NCBI GenBank assembly: GCA_021825785.1
Contig: JAKAGP010000177.1
Span: 1 to 5,002, forward strand
DNA from: Nitrospirota bacterium
GTDB lineage: Bacteria; Nitrospirota; Thermodesulfovibrionia; Thermodesulfovibrionales; JdFR-88
Direction of reading: 5' to 3'
DNA: 5,002 nucleotides
Each line of letters opens with the position of its first letter. The first letter of the stretch is position 1. A program made the position numbers and the translations under genes. Under the pieces are notes generated by a model. That model ran no database searches and had not been told where the DNA came from. It worked only from the letters and a program-made list of their open reading frames with translations. This document shows, piece by piece, positions 1 through 5,002 of the stretch.

Positions 1-105
1 GCATCACGGATCCTCTTTTTTGTGCAGAGGACATCTTCCGATGCGATTCCGCATGCTTTGGCTCTGAACAGATGGGCGCAGAGTGAAGAAGCGCAGCGAA
101 TGGGA

Positions 106-747
106 TTACTGCTGGTCAGTTTCGCCCTGTTCGCTGCGCTTTTTCGCGCGGCGCCTTTTGCGTATCCACCACCAGCCGATGGCCAATAGCACCAGCACCC
201 CAGCCACGGCCAAAACTGCGCGCGCGTGATGCTGCACCATGCTGACTGCTCCCGGTCCCAGCTCCAGCACCAGGAGGGCGAGCGTCATCCAGCGAATGAC
301 TCTGCCCAGAAACACGGCCAGCAGGAAGGAGCGCACCGGCATCTCAAAGACGCCGGCGGCGAACACGAAGATCTTCCAGGGCGTGGGCGGGGGCAGCATG
401 GAGGGGATGAGGACGGCCGCAAACTCCTTGTTCTCAAAGCGATGACGCAAGTCGTCGAATTTCTTGTGATTGACATGCCTGTGCAGGTAGATCTCGCCGC
501 CGCCGCGGCCGATCCAGTAAGGCACGAGGCCACCGATGGCGGAGCCGAGGGCGGCAAGGACGCAATAGGCCCAGAAATGGGTCTTGTCCTCCCACACGTA
601 GACGGCGAGGATGGCGTCAATGGGGACGGGAATGGCGGCCGAGTCAGCCAGTCCGATCACGCCTGCGCCGACGAAGCCCAGCTTCACCAGAGCCGGCATG
701 ATCACATGCTTCCACTCGAAGAGAATTCCCGCAAAAAAGTACTTCAA
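106..747 (-). CDS. DedA/VTT-domain (SNARE-associated Golgi type) inner-membrane protein
   Basis: The product is a 213-residue polytopic membrane protein of the DedA/VTT superfamily. Members act in the inner membrane in envelope homeostasis, and some translocate undecaprenyl phosphate or phospholipids. Hydrophobic segments lie near residues 18-38, 57-80, 110-132, 138-162 and 176-194, followed by a basic tail (RKRRRAKKR, 196-204). Family-like signatures are IPVPIDAIL (39-47), the glycine-rich GSAIGGLVPYWIGRGGGE (68-85), LIPSMLPPPTPWK (113-125) and the GRVIR segment (148-152). The conserved Arg region of classical DedA proteins is replaced by PPPTPWK, which points to a YqaA-like VTT subgroup. 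The start is TTG at 747: an in-frame stop lies at 769-771, no earlier start exists, and a Shine-Dalgarno GGAAAGGGA sits 6 bases upstream. The next in-frame ATG would cut into the N-terminal segment. The gene stands alone on this strand, divergent from the TonB-like gene. The exact substrate is unknown. Confidence 0.88.
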   Translation of the reverse strand: MKYFFAGILFEWKHVIMPALVKLGFVGAGVIGLADSAAIPVPIDAILAVYVWEDKTHFWAYCVLAALGSAIGGLVPYWIGRGGGEIYLHRHVNHKKFDDLRHRFENKEFAAVLIPSMLPPPTPWKIFVFAAGVFEMPVRSFLLAVFLGRVIRWMTLALLVLELGPGAVSMVQHHARAVLAVAGVLVLLAIGWWWIRKRRRAKKRSEQGETDQQ

Positions 748-753
748 TCGCTG

Positions 754-762
754 TCCCTTTCC
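754..762 (-). promoter_or_regulatory. Shine-Dalgarno deciding the TTG start of the VTT-domain gene
   Basis: Read on the minus strand the sequence is GGAAAGGGA, followed by 6 bases and then TTG at 747. It is the only purine-rich site correctly spaced from any in-frame start near the 5' end, so it supports the TTG start over the GTG and ATG codons at about residues 15 and 17. Confidence 0.55.
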
Positions 763-792
763 GGCGCCTCATCCGTCCATACCCAAAGGATT

Positions 793-798
793 ATTGTA
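793..798 (-). promoter_or_regulatory. Candidate -10 box for the VTT-domain gene
   Basis: The minus strand reads TACAAT, five of six matches to the sigma-70 -10 consensus, about 46 bases upstream of the TTG start. No convincing TTGACA-like -35 hexamer lies 16-18 bases further upstream, because that stretch is GC-rich (GGCGGT). It is therefore a weak candidate, supported only by the -10 match and its position in the divergent intergenic region. Confidence 0.25.
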
Positions 799-907
799 CG
801 GGTCATCTGCACAGACCGCCGAGCCGGAAGCGGCAGGCGGAGCGATGTTGCACTGGGGCGCAGCGCGGGTTCCGTTTGCCGTTTTGAGGGAATGAGAGAG
901 AATAGAT

Positions 908-914
908 AGGAAGG
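908..914 (+). promoter_or_regulatory. Strong Shine-Dalgarno upstream of the TonB-like gene, aligned with a GTG in another frame
   Basis: AGGAAGG is the best ribosome-binding sequence in the divergent region. It lies 7 bases before GTG at 922, which opens a 25-codon frame different from that of the TonB-like gene. It is 36 and 54 bases from the two in-frame starts of that gene (GTG 951, ATG 969), too far to serve them directly. It may drive a leader peptide, or be a chance purine run. Confidence 0.35.
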
Positions 915-921
915 ATCTGAA

Positions 922-999
922 GTGGGGCCGGGTCGGCGGTTGCGTCCGGAGTGGCTCCCCGGCAAAGAATGCCTATTCATGAAGCGCCAACCAATCTGA
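922..999 (+). CDS. Possible 25-residue leader peptide overlapping the TonB-like gene start
   Basis: A short frame begins with GTG at 922 behind a well-spaced AGGAAGG and ends with TGA at 997-999, about 30 bases inside the TonB-like gene. The product would be MGPGRRLRPEWLPGKECLFM plus five more residues (KRQPI). Termination just past the TonB-like start would allow translational coupling or reinitiation, and neither start of that gene has a good Shine-Dalgarno of its own. There is no homology argument, the composition is not distinctive, and so short a frame can arise by chance. It is listed because of the ribosome-binding site and the overlap only. Confidence 0.18.
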   Translation: MGPGRRLRPEWLPGKECLFMKRQPI

Positions 1000-2075
1000 A
1001 CGAGCCCGGGGGTCCGGACGAGACCAACCAGGACGCAGGCAGGGCCGAAGAGGTGGCACTGGCCCTTGAGCAGCCCCCTGCCGAGGCTGAGGCGTACTCT
1101 CCGGCCGGCCGCAGTTCGCGCTGGGTGGACTACAACACCCACGAACTGTTGGAGATGATCAGCGAGCTCGAGGACGAGCGCCGCTGGTCCCGCCTTCGCG
1201 AGGGAATCTGGCTTGCCATTCTGATCCACTTGTTGCTGCTGTCAGCCATTACCTGGATTCCCCGGTATGTATTCAAGCAGCCGCGGGTCATTAACCCCTT
1301 TGACGTTATCAAGCAGAAGGAACTTACCTACCTGAACGCGCCGCCGGCCCTGCATGAGCTGCCCAAGGTGAAGCCGAAACCGCTGCCGCCTGTGGACAAG
1401 AAGACGCTGGAAGCGCTGAACAATCCGCCGCCGGCGCCGGCGGAAAAGGCGCCGGTTCAGTCTCCGGAGCCGCCGCCGGAAGTCGTGGAGAAGGCTCCCG
1501 AGGTGAAGCCGCAGCCGACGCAGCCGATTCCTCCCAGCCCGAAGGCGCAGGTTGAGGCGCCGAAGCCGGCCCCGGTTCCGGCCAAGCCCAATTTTCTGGC
1601 CATGACCCAGGGAGATCCCTCGCAGCAGTTGCAGCGGGCGATGCGCAACGCCATGAACGGGCGCAACTCCGGCGGGATCAGCGCTCCTGTTCCCGGCGGC
1701 CTGGCCATGCACCCCGGCGCCACGGGCGGCGGCGTGCAGATTCTTTCCAACACGCAGGGCGTGGACTTCAGCTACTGGCTGCGCGCCTGGTATTACGACA
1801 CCGAGCACACGTGGGATCCGCTGATTCCTGATGAGGTGAACCCGCCGATCAGCAAGTCGGGGCAGGTGATGATCCGCTTCAAGGTTGGGCGCGATGGGCG
1901 CGTACTTCCGGGAAGCATGGTGCTGGAAGGCTCCTCCGGCGACGTTGCCCTGGACCGTGCTGCCTGGGGCGCGATTACCGGATCGAGCTATCCGCCGCTG
2001 CCCAGCGCTTTCACCGGTCCGTACATCGAGCTGCGCGCGCTGTTCCTCTACAACATGCGGCCGCCGGGGCAGTAA
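969..2075 (+). CDS. TonB/TolA-like energy-transducer family protein
   Basis: The product is a 368-residue single-pass envelope protein (374 if GTG at 951 is used). Numbering here is from the ATG. The layout is an acidic, probably cytoplasmic N-terminus (1-78), one membrane segment (about 80-98, WLAILIHLLLLSAITWIP), a Pro/Ala/Lys-rich spacer (about 124-208, rich in KP and PPP) that would cross the periplasm, a Gly-rich linker (228-258) and a C-terminal globular domain (about 265-364). That domain has the family hallmarks: GQVMIRFKVGRDGRV, then LEGSSGDVALDRAAWGAI, then YPPLP. The YWLRAWYYDTEHTW stretch and the late LP-P motif also resemble TolA C-termini, so either name is possible. The membrane segment keeps a His (87) at the place of TonB His20 but has Ala where TonB has Ser16. 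The 78-residue cytoplasmic leader is unusually long for TonB. No exbB, exbD or tolQR genes are in view. ATG 969 is preferred over GTG 951, but neither has a good Shine-Dalgarno. Confidence 0.85.
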   Translation: MPIHEAPTNLNEPGGPDETNQDAGRAEEVALALEQPPAEAEAYSPAGRSSRWVDYNTHELLEMISELEDERRWSRLREGIWLAILIHLLLLSAITWIPRYVFKQPRVINPFDVIKQKELTYLNAPPALHELPKVKPKPLPPVDKKTLEALNNPPPAPAEKAPVQSPEPPPEVVEKAPEVKPQPTQPIPPSPKAQVEAPKPAPVPAKPNFLAMTQGDPSQQLQRAMRNAMNGRNSGGISAPVPGGLAMHPGATGGGVQILSNTQGVDFSYWLRAWYYDTEHTWDPLIPDEVNPPISKSGQVMIRFKVGRDGRVLPGSMVLEGSSGDVALDRAAWGAITGSSYPPLPSAFTGPYIELRALFLYNMRPPGQ

Positions 2076-2173
2076 GTCCGGCATCCTCGGATTGCAATCT
2101 GCGACCAATATTGCCGCAACGCATCCAATGCGCAGCGGTTGCGCGAGACACCGCTTGCATCCATCGAAAATTC

Positions 2174-2180
2174 AGAGGAG
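2174..2180 (+). promoter_or_regulatory. Shine-Dalgarno deciding the GTG start of the DinB-family gene
   Basis: AGAGGAG is followed by 7 bases and GTG at 2188. The alternative ATG at 2197 would be 16 bases away, too far, so this site favours the GTG start. Confidence 0.6.
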
Positions 2181-2187
2181 AAGATCC

Positions 2188-2724
2188 GTGAGCGAAATGA
2201 CTGCGGAACAAGCGCACCTGTTTGTCCACAATGTGCTTCTGGGCATGCTCAAGAACGAGAGCCGTACCACCAGATCGGTGCTTGCCGCCGTTCCCAATGC
2301 CCATCTCGATTACCGGCCCGACCCACACGCAAAGACAGCCAACGAACTGCTGCGGCACATCGCCGGCGCCGACAATCTCTTTTTGAAAACAGTGATTGAG
2401 GGCGAGTTTGTGCCCGGCAGCGTGAAGGTTCCGGAAGATTTGATCACGCCGCAGGAGGTGGCGGAGTGGTATGCAACGGAGCACGCGAAGAACCTCGAAG
2501 CGGTTGGCCAGCTTTCGGGGGAAGAACTGACAAGGATGATTGATTTCCGGGGAAGGTTCCAGCATCCTGCTTATGTTTTTCTGCAGCTTGGGCTGCTCCA
2601 CGCCGTTCATCATCGCGGCCAGTTGTCCACTTACCTGCGCCCGATGGGCGGCAAGGTGCCGGCAATTTACGGCGAAAGCTACGATTCCGCGGAGGCGAAA
2701 AAAGCTGCGCAAAGCGTGGCGTGA
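2188..2724 (+). CDS. DinB-family (DinB/YfiT-like) putative metal-dependent protein
   Basis: The product is a 178-residue soluble protein with the four-helix-bundle DinB/YfiT pattern. This is a family of metal-binding enzymes, several of which act as thiol-dependent S-transferases, and it is not DNA polymerase IV. The candidate metal triad is H57 in ANELLRHIAGADNLF plus H138 and H142 in LLHAVHHRGQLSTYL, the family's HxxxHRGQ signature. The sequence ends close after the last helix, and the length is normal for the family (about 150-180). The start is GTG at 2188 because of the AGAGGAG seven bases before it. A longer frame open from 1885 overlaps the TonB-like gene out of frame, and its extra N-terminus has no family resemblance. 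The gene lies 112 bp after the TonB-like gene on the same strand, so co-transcription is possible. I see no clear promoter or T-tract terminator between them. Its substrate cannot be told from the sequence. Confidence 0.9.
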   Translation: MSEMTAEQAHLFVHNVLLGMLKNESRTTRSVLAAVPNAHLDYRPDPHAKTANELLRHIAGADNLFLKTVIEGEFVPGSVKVPEDLITPQEVAEWYATEHAKNLEAVGQLSGEELTRMIDFRGRFQHPAYVFLQLGLLHAVHHRGQLSTYLRPMGGKVPAIYGESYDSAEAKKAAQSVA

Positions 2725-2879
2725 TGAGTTGGGTCCGTGCCGAGTCTTCGCGAATTCGGGAGTTGGTTCGCCTCCCATTGGAGCTCGCTGCGCGGGGATC
2801 TTGGATCGAAGATCGCTTGCGGGAAGTGATCTTGTTCCAGGGCTGTTTGGTTGAGTTGGGTGGTCTGCCAGGTGCCTAA
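2724..2879 (+). CDS. Doubtful 51-residue ORF coupled to the DinB-family gene
   Basis: An ATG at 2724 overlaps the stop of the DinB-family gene (TGATG), the arrangement typical of translational coupling. The frame runs 51 residues to TAA and would encode a mixed basic and hydrophobic peptide starting MSWVRAESSRIRELVRLPLE. I recognise no family. Third codon positions are mixed and not clearly GC-biased like the genes before it, so coding is unproven. The TGATG junction is the only positive sign, and chance remains the likelier explanation. Confidence 0.18.
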   Translation: MSWVRAESSRIRELVRLPLELAARGSWIEDRLREVILFQGCLVELGGLPGA

Positions 2880-2943
2880 AGGCGAGGTGCCTGGGTACCC
2901 GTCTGTCGTGGCGCAATTCGCTTTCCGGCATTGGGGGTACCCG
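2870..2943. repeat. Short intergenic repeat cluster with two GGGTACCCG copies
   Basis: AGGTGCCT occurs at 2870-2877 and again at 2885-2892. GGGTACCCG occurs at 2893-2901 and 2935-2943, and its core GGGTACCC is itself a perfect palindrome, so the two copies could also pair into an 8-bp stem with a 34-base loop. Such clusters in intergenic DNA are typical of dispersed REP-like elements, but whether this one recurs in the genome cannot be seen here. A binding site for a dimeric protein is another possibility. Confidence 0.4.
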
Positions 2944-3001
2944 CCCAAGTTAACAACGGAAGGGAACCGGCGGTGGTGGCGGAACGGCTCTGGGAAGAAC
3001 G

Positions 3002-3023
3002 CTTCTGGGCCTCTCGCCCGAAG
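3002..3023 (-). terminator. Hairpin downstream of the STAND-like gene, possible terminator
   Basis: On the minus strand CTTCGGGC pairs with GCCC-A-GAAG, giving an 8-bp GC-rich stem with one bulged A and the 5-base loop GAGAG. It starts 19 bases after the TGA stop of the STAND-like gene. What follows is only moderately T-rich (CGTTCTTCCC), so it is not a textbook intrinsic terminator. Its position and stem strength are the argument. Confidence 0.35.
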
Positions 3024-3042
3024 AACTCACCAAGCGTGTTGT

Positions 3043-5002
3043 TCAGCTGCTTCTATTTCCAACGCCTTGCACACGATGCGGCGCGGCGGTCGAGGGGCAG
3101 ACATCCACCGCGCACGGCCCTCTCTTGTTCGTGCCAACCGCGAACTCAACCTGTGTACCCTCCTTGAGCCCGTCCCAGCACATAGGGTTGAAGAGAAAGT
3201 TGAAATGAAAGAACCAATCGTGGCCTTCACTGTCAGTAATAAAGCCAAACTTCTCTTCTTTCATGATCCTTTTAATAAACCCAGCCCGCTTAGCTGCTCT
3301 TACCTCGTTGTCCACGCCGCCGCCCATCGACGCAGGCCGATCGCCCCGTTCCAACCTCCAGGAGTATGTTATTTTCTCGATTCCTCTCAATAACTCCGCG
3401 TCGCCCGGGAAGGCGTCCGCGACACGGTCAATATTAAGAATACGAAATGGAGGACAATTGATCACGTGCGTGGCGTCAGCCAGCCGCGATAGCCAGTGCA
3501 GTATTCTGTCCCTATCATGGGTGGTAAGCATCGCGAATATCGCGTCTTCAACCACGTTTGTGTATGCGGAACCAGTTCTGTAATCATAATCGTTCCGGGC
3601 CAGAGCAGCCTCCAGGATTTCTCGCGATCTTTCGAGGTGAGACATTTGCCTAGCTGGATCACGTTGCTGCCTATCTACCTCTGCCCATCGCCTATAGCAC
3701 TCCGCCGCTTGATCTAAAGTTGAAATTCGCCACTTTCTTGGCTTTGCTGAAATCTCGCGGATGATCTTCTCGTATAGTTCAGCGCCCTCCTCGTATCGTC
3801 CGAGTCGCGTCAATATCAGCGCGCGCGCCGTCTCAAGAGTTGGGTCGCCCGCATCTATCTGAAGTGCCACATCGATTTGCGTTAGAGCAGAGCTGTAATC
3901 TTCCATCTCCCTCAGCAGGAACAAAGCATACTGGTAATGGGTGAGACTCGACCTAGGATTCAGGTCGATCGAGATGCGAATCTCCTCGTCGGCCTTGAAA
4001 AAATCATTCCCCTTGCCCTCGACAATTGCCGAAATGCGATAGGTCTCCGAAAAGTTCGGCAAAAGGTTCTTCGCGCGCTCTACTAATCCCCTCGCTTCCG
4101 CGACCAGATCAGCCCTGGCCTTTTTCAAAGCGTTATTTAGAAAGACCGCGCAAATGCGCTCATCAGCCATTGCGGCACGGACGATAAATATGTCGTACGG
4201 ATACGCCTCTTCCTGAACGCGCGTCTGGTCCGCCAATAGGCGTAATCTCTTCAATTCTCTTTGCACGCTTTCGAGGGTTTTCGAATCCGGTGGCGCGAAT
4301 CTCGCTAGATATTCTGAAGAAACATCTGTGAGCGCATACTGCGTTCCCGAATCCGATTTCCACTTGTCGGCAAAGGCACGTTTGAGCATGCTTGATCCGT
4401 GGAGCACGTTCAACGCCATCTCCAATTCTAGCTGGGTTAATTGTGTAACTTCTTGAAGGAGAAAAAATAGCTCAGTCTGCGAAAGCTGACGTCTGGCGGC
4501 GAAAAGCACGTGAAGAACTCTCTTCTCGGCGTCGCTGAGGCGGTTGTAGAGGTTCTCGAAGCAGAATTGGAGAGCGGCAGAGAACGATTGGTTGGTTCTG
4601 GACAACAGTCGATCGGGATCCGCCCCGTTGCTAACGGAGGAGACAAACCACTTGATCAAGAGTGGATTGAAGAACAGCGCCTGGCAATACTTCCCGAGTC
4701 TTTCCTCTGCGCATCCAGCCAGTAGCTGCAGGTTCAGGCTCTTCGCGTGCCTTCTAGCCAAGGAAACAGACTGCTTTTTGTCGAGGGGGTCGAGCTTGTA
4801 CCGAAGCTCAAGTTCGCCGAGACCAATTCTCGAAGTGAGGAGAATCTTCGAACCTGTTGGAATGGACTTCAATAAAGGTCTGACATCTTGCAGGGTAAGG
4901 GTTTCCAAGTTATCAACCACTACGAGGAGACGAGCTTGCGCCATGTAATTCCTTAGCTCTCGAACGAGCTCCACAAGATCGCCTCCACCAGATGAGGGTC
5001 CG
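3043..5002 (-). CDS. Partial STAND/NB-ARC-like NTPase with TPR-like repeats and a C-terminal cold-shock domain
   Basis: The gene is cut by the right edge: the frame stays open to the last base, upstream of a GTG at 4974 that could be mistaken for the start. There are 652 complete visible residues, counted here from the codon ending at 5001. First comes the second half of a P-loop switch ATPase: Walker B-like LLVVVDNLE (25-33), sensor-like ILLTSR (53-58) and FFNPLLIKW (110-118), which matches the GxP region of STAND proteins. Next is a winged-helix-like segment (about 155-240, from LSDAEKRVLHVLFAA), then TPR-like helix pairs (about 318-420, possibly to 470; for example HYQYALFLLREMEDYSSAL and LILTRLGRYEEGAELYEKII). 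Residues 470-560 are helical and unassigned. A cold-shock domain follows at 573-635, with KFGFI as RNP1, WFFHF as RNP2 and a GPCAVDV end. Walker A and any N-terminal effector domain would lie outside the window. GC is near 50%, well below the neighbours. No partner gene is visible. Related architectures act as sensors in conflict systems, but the function here is inferred. Confidence 0.85.
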   Translation of the reverse strand, partial: GPSSGGGDLVELVRELRNYMAQARLLVVVDNLETLTLQDVRPLLKSIPTGSKILLTSRIGLGELELRYKLDPLDKKQSVSLARRHAKSLNLQLLAGCAEERLGKYCQALFFNPLLIKWFVSSVSNGADPDRLLSRTNQSFSAALQFCFENLYNRLSDAEKRVLHVLFAARRQLSQTELFFLLQEVTQLTQLELEMALNVLHGSSMLKRAFADKWKSDSGTQYALTDVSSEYLARFAPPDSKTLESVQRELKRLRLLADQTRVQEEAYPYDIFIVRAAMADERICAVFLNNALKKARADLVAEARGLVERAKNLLPNFSETYRISAIVEGKGNDFFKADEEIRISIDLNPRSSLTHYQYALFLLREMEDYSSALTQIDVALQIDAGDPTLETARALILTRLGRYEEGAELYEKIIREISAKPRKWRISTLDQAAECYRRWAEVDRQQRDPARQMSHLERSREILEAALARNDYDYRTGSAYTNVVEDAIFAMLTTHDRDRILHWLSRLADATHVINCPPFRILNIDRVADAFPGDAELLRGIEKITYSWRLERGDRPASMGGGVDNEVRAAKRAGFIKRIMKEEKFGFITDSEGHDWFFHFNFLFNPMCWDGLKEGTQVEFAVGTNKRGPCAVDVCPSTAAPHRVQGVGNRSS

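Larger units (their letters stand above)
2725..3042. other. Convergent intergenic region without an identifiable gene
   Basis: These 318 bases separate the DinB-family gene (plus) from the STAND-like gene (minus). No frame on either strand gives a recognisable protein. It holds a doubtful small ORF at its left end, a 6-bp stem with a 6-base loop at 2797-2814 (GATCTT and AAGATC, no T-tract), two pairs of short repeats at 2870-2943, and a stronger hairpin at 3002-3023. Composition is intermediate between the GC-rich genes on the left and the STAND-like gene on the right. Confidence 0.6.

Noticed and set aside
12..54. Small hairpins (CCTCT/AGAGG at 12-30 and ATGCG/CGCAT at 41-54) as terminators of the VTT-domain gene
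   Set aside because: Both stems are only 5 bp and neither is followed by a T-tract on the minus strand.
1..186. Plus-strand frame open from the left edge, possibly the end of an upstream gene
   Set aside because: It runs far into the VTT-domain gene on the opposite strand and shows no family motif, so chance openness in GC-rich DNA is more likely.
1428..1443. Perfect 16-bp palindrome CCGCCGGCGCCGGCGG
   Set aside because: It lies inside the Pro/Ala-rich spacer of the TonB-like gene and follows directly from GC-biased Pro and Ala codons, so no regulatory role need be assumed.
2062..2083. GCCGG/CCGGC hairpin around the stop of the TonB-like gene as a terminator
   Set aside because: The 5-bp stem overlaps the stop codon, has a 10-base loop and lacks a following T-tract.
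1242..2108. Long minus-strand frame opposite the TonB-like gene
   Set aside because: It is Arg/Leu-rich with no recognisable domain and lies fully antisense to a gene with clear TonB/TolA motifs; high GC creates such open shadows.
2011..2931. 306-codon minus-strand frame across the DinB-family gene
   Set aside because: The plus strand there carries the HxxxHRGQ DinB signature and a good ribosome-binding site, while the minus-strand frame has no recognisable features.
2981..3211. Plus-strand frame with LSPEELTKRVVQLL and CTRCGAAVEG, resembling a zinc-ribbon fragment
   Set aside because: It has no convincing start and mostly lies antisense to the cold-shock domain and tail of the STAND-like gene, which is clearly coding. 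A single CxxC pair is weak evidence.

Overview
The window looks like a chromosomal piece of a GC-rich Gram-negative bacterium. The PPPTP-containing VTT membrane protein, the TonB/TolA-like protein and the DinB-family protein together suggest Acidobacteriota. That placement is inferred from family resemblance and was not searched. The first 2.7 kb is clearly GC-rich: hand counts of two 60-base lines gave about 62% at 541-600 and 80% at 1681-1740. The last 2 kb is near 47-50% (lines 4081-4140 and 4441-4500).

Layout: positions 1-105 hold no gene I can identify. A DedA/VTT-type inner-membrane protein is on the minus strand (106-747) and starts at a TTG with a good Shine-Dalgarno. A divergent intergenic region (748-968) carries candidate signals for both directions. 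Next, on the plus strand, come a TonB/TolA-like periplasm-spanning protein (969-2075) and, after 112 bp, a DinB-family metal-binding protein (2188-2724). About 318 bp of non-coding DNA follows (2725-3042), with short repeats, one doubtful small ORF that overlaps the dinB-family stop codon, and a hairpin. Convergent to these, a large minus-strand gene (3043 to the right edge) runs off the window, so its 5' part is missing.

The large gene is the interesting one. The visible 652 residues read as the second half of a STAND/NB-ARC-like P-loop NTPase domain (Walker B and sensor-like motifs), a winged-helix-like segment, TPR-like helical repeats, and a recognisable cold-shock domain at the C-terminus. 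A switch-type NTPase with TPRs that ends in a nucleic-acid-binding cold-shock domain is an unusual architecture. Its lower GC content supports acquisition by transfer. By analogy with STAND proteins in conflict and antiphage systems it may be a sensor in which the cold-shock domain binds RNA or single-stranded DNA, but this is a hypothesis. The N-terminus, where Walker A and any effector domain would lie, is outside the window.

The other three genes look like ordinary envelope and housekeeping functions. Nothing in the sequence ties them functionally to the STAND-like gene.
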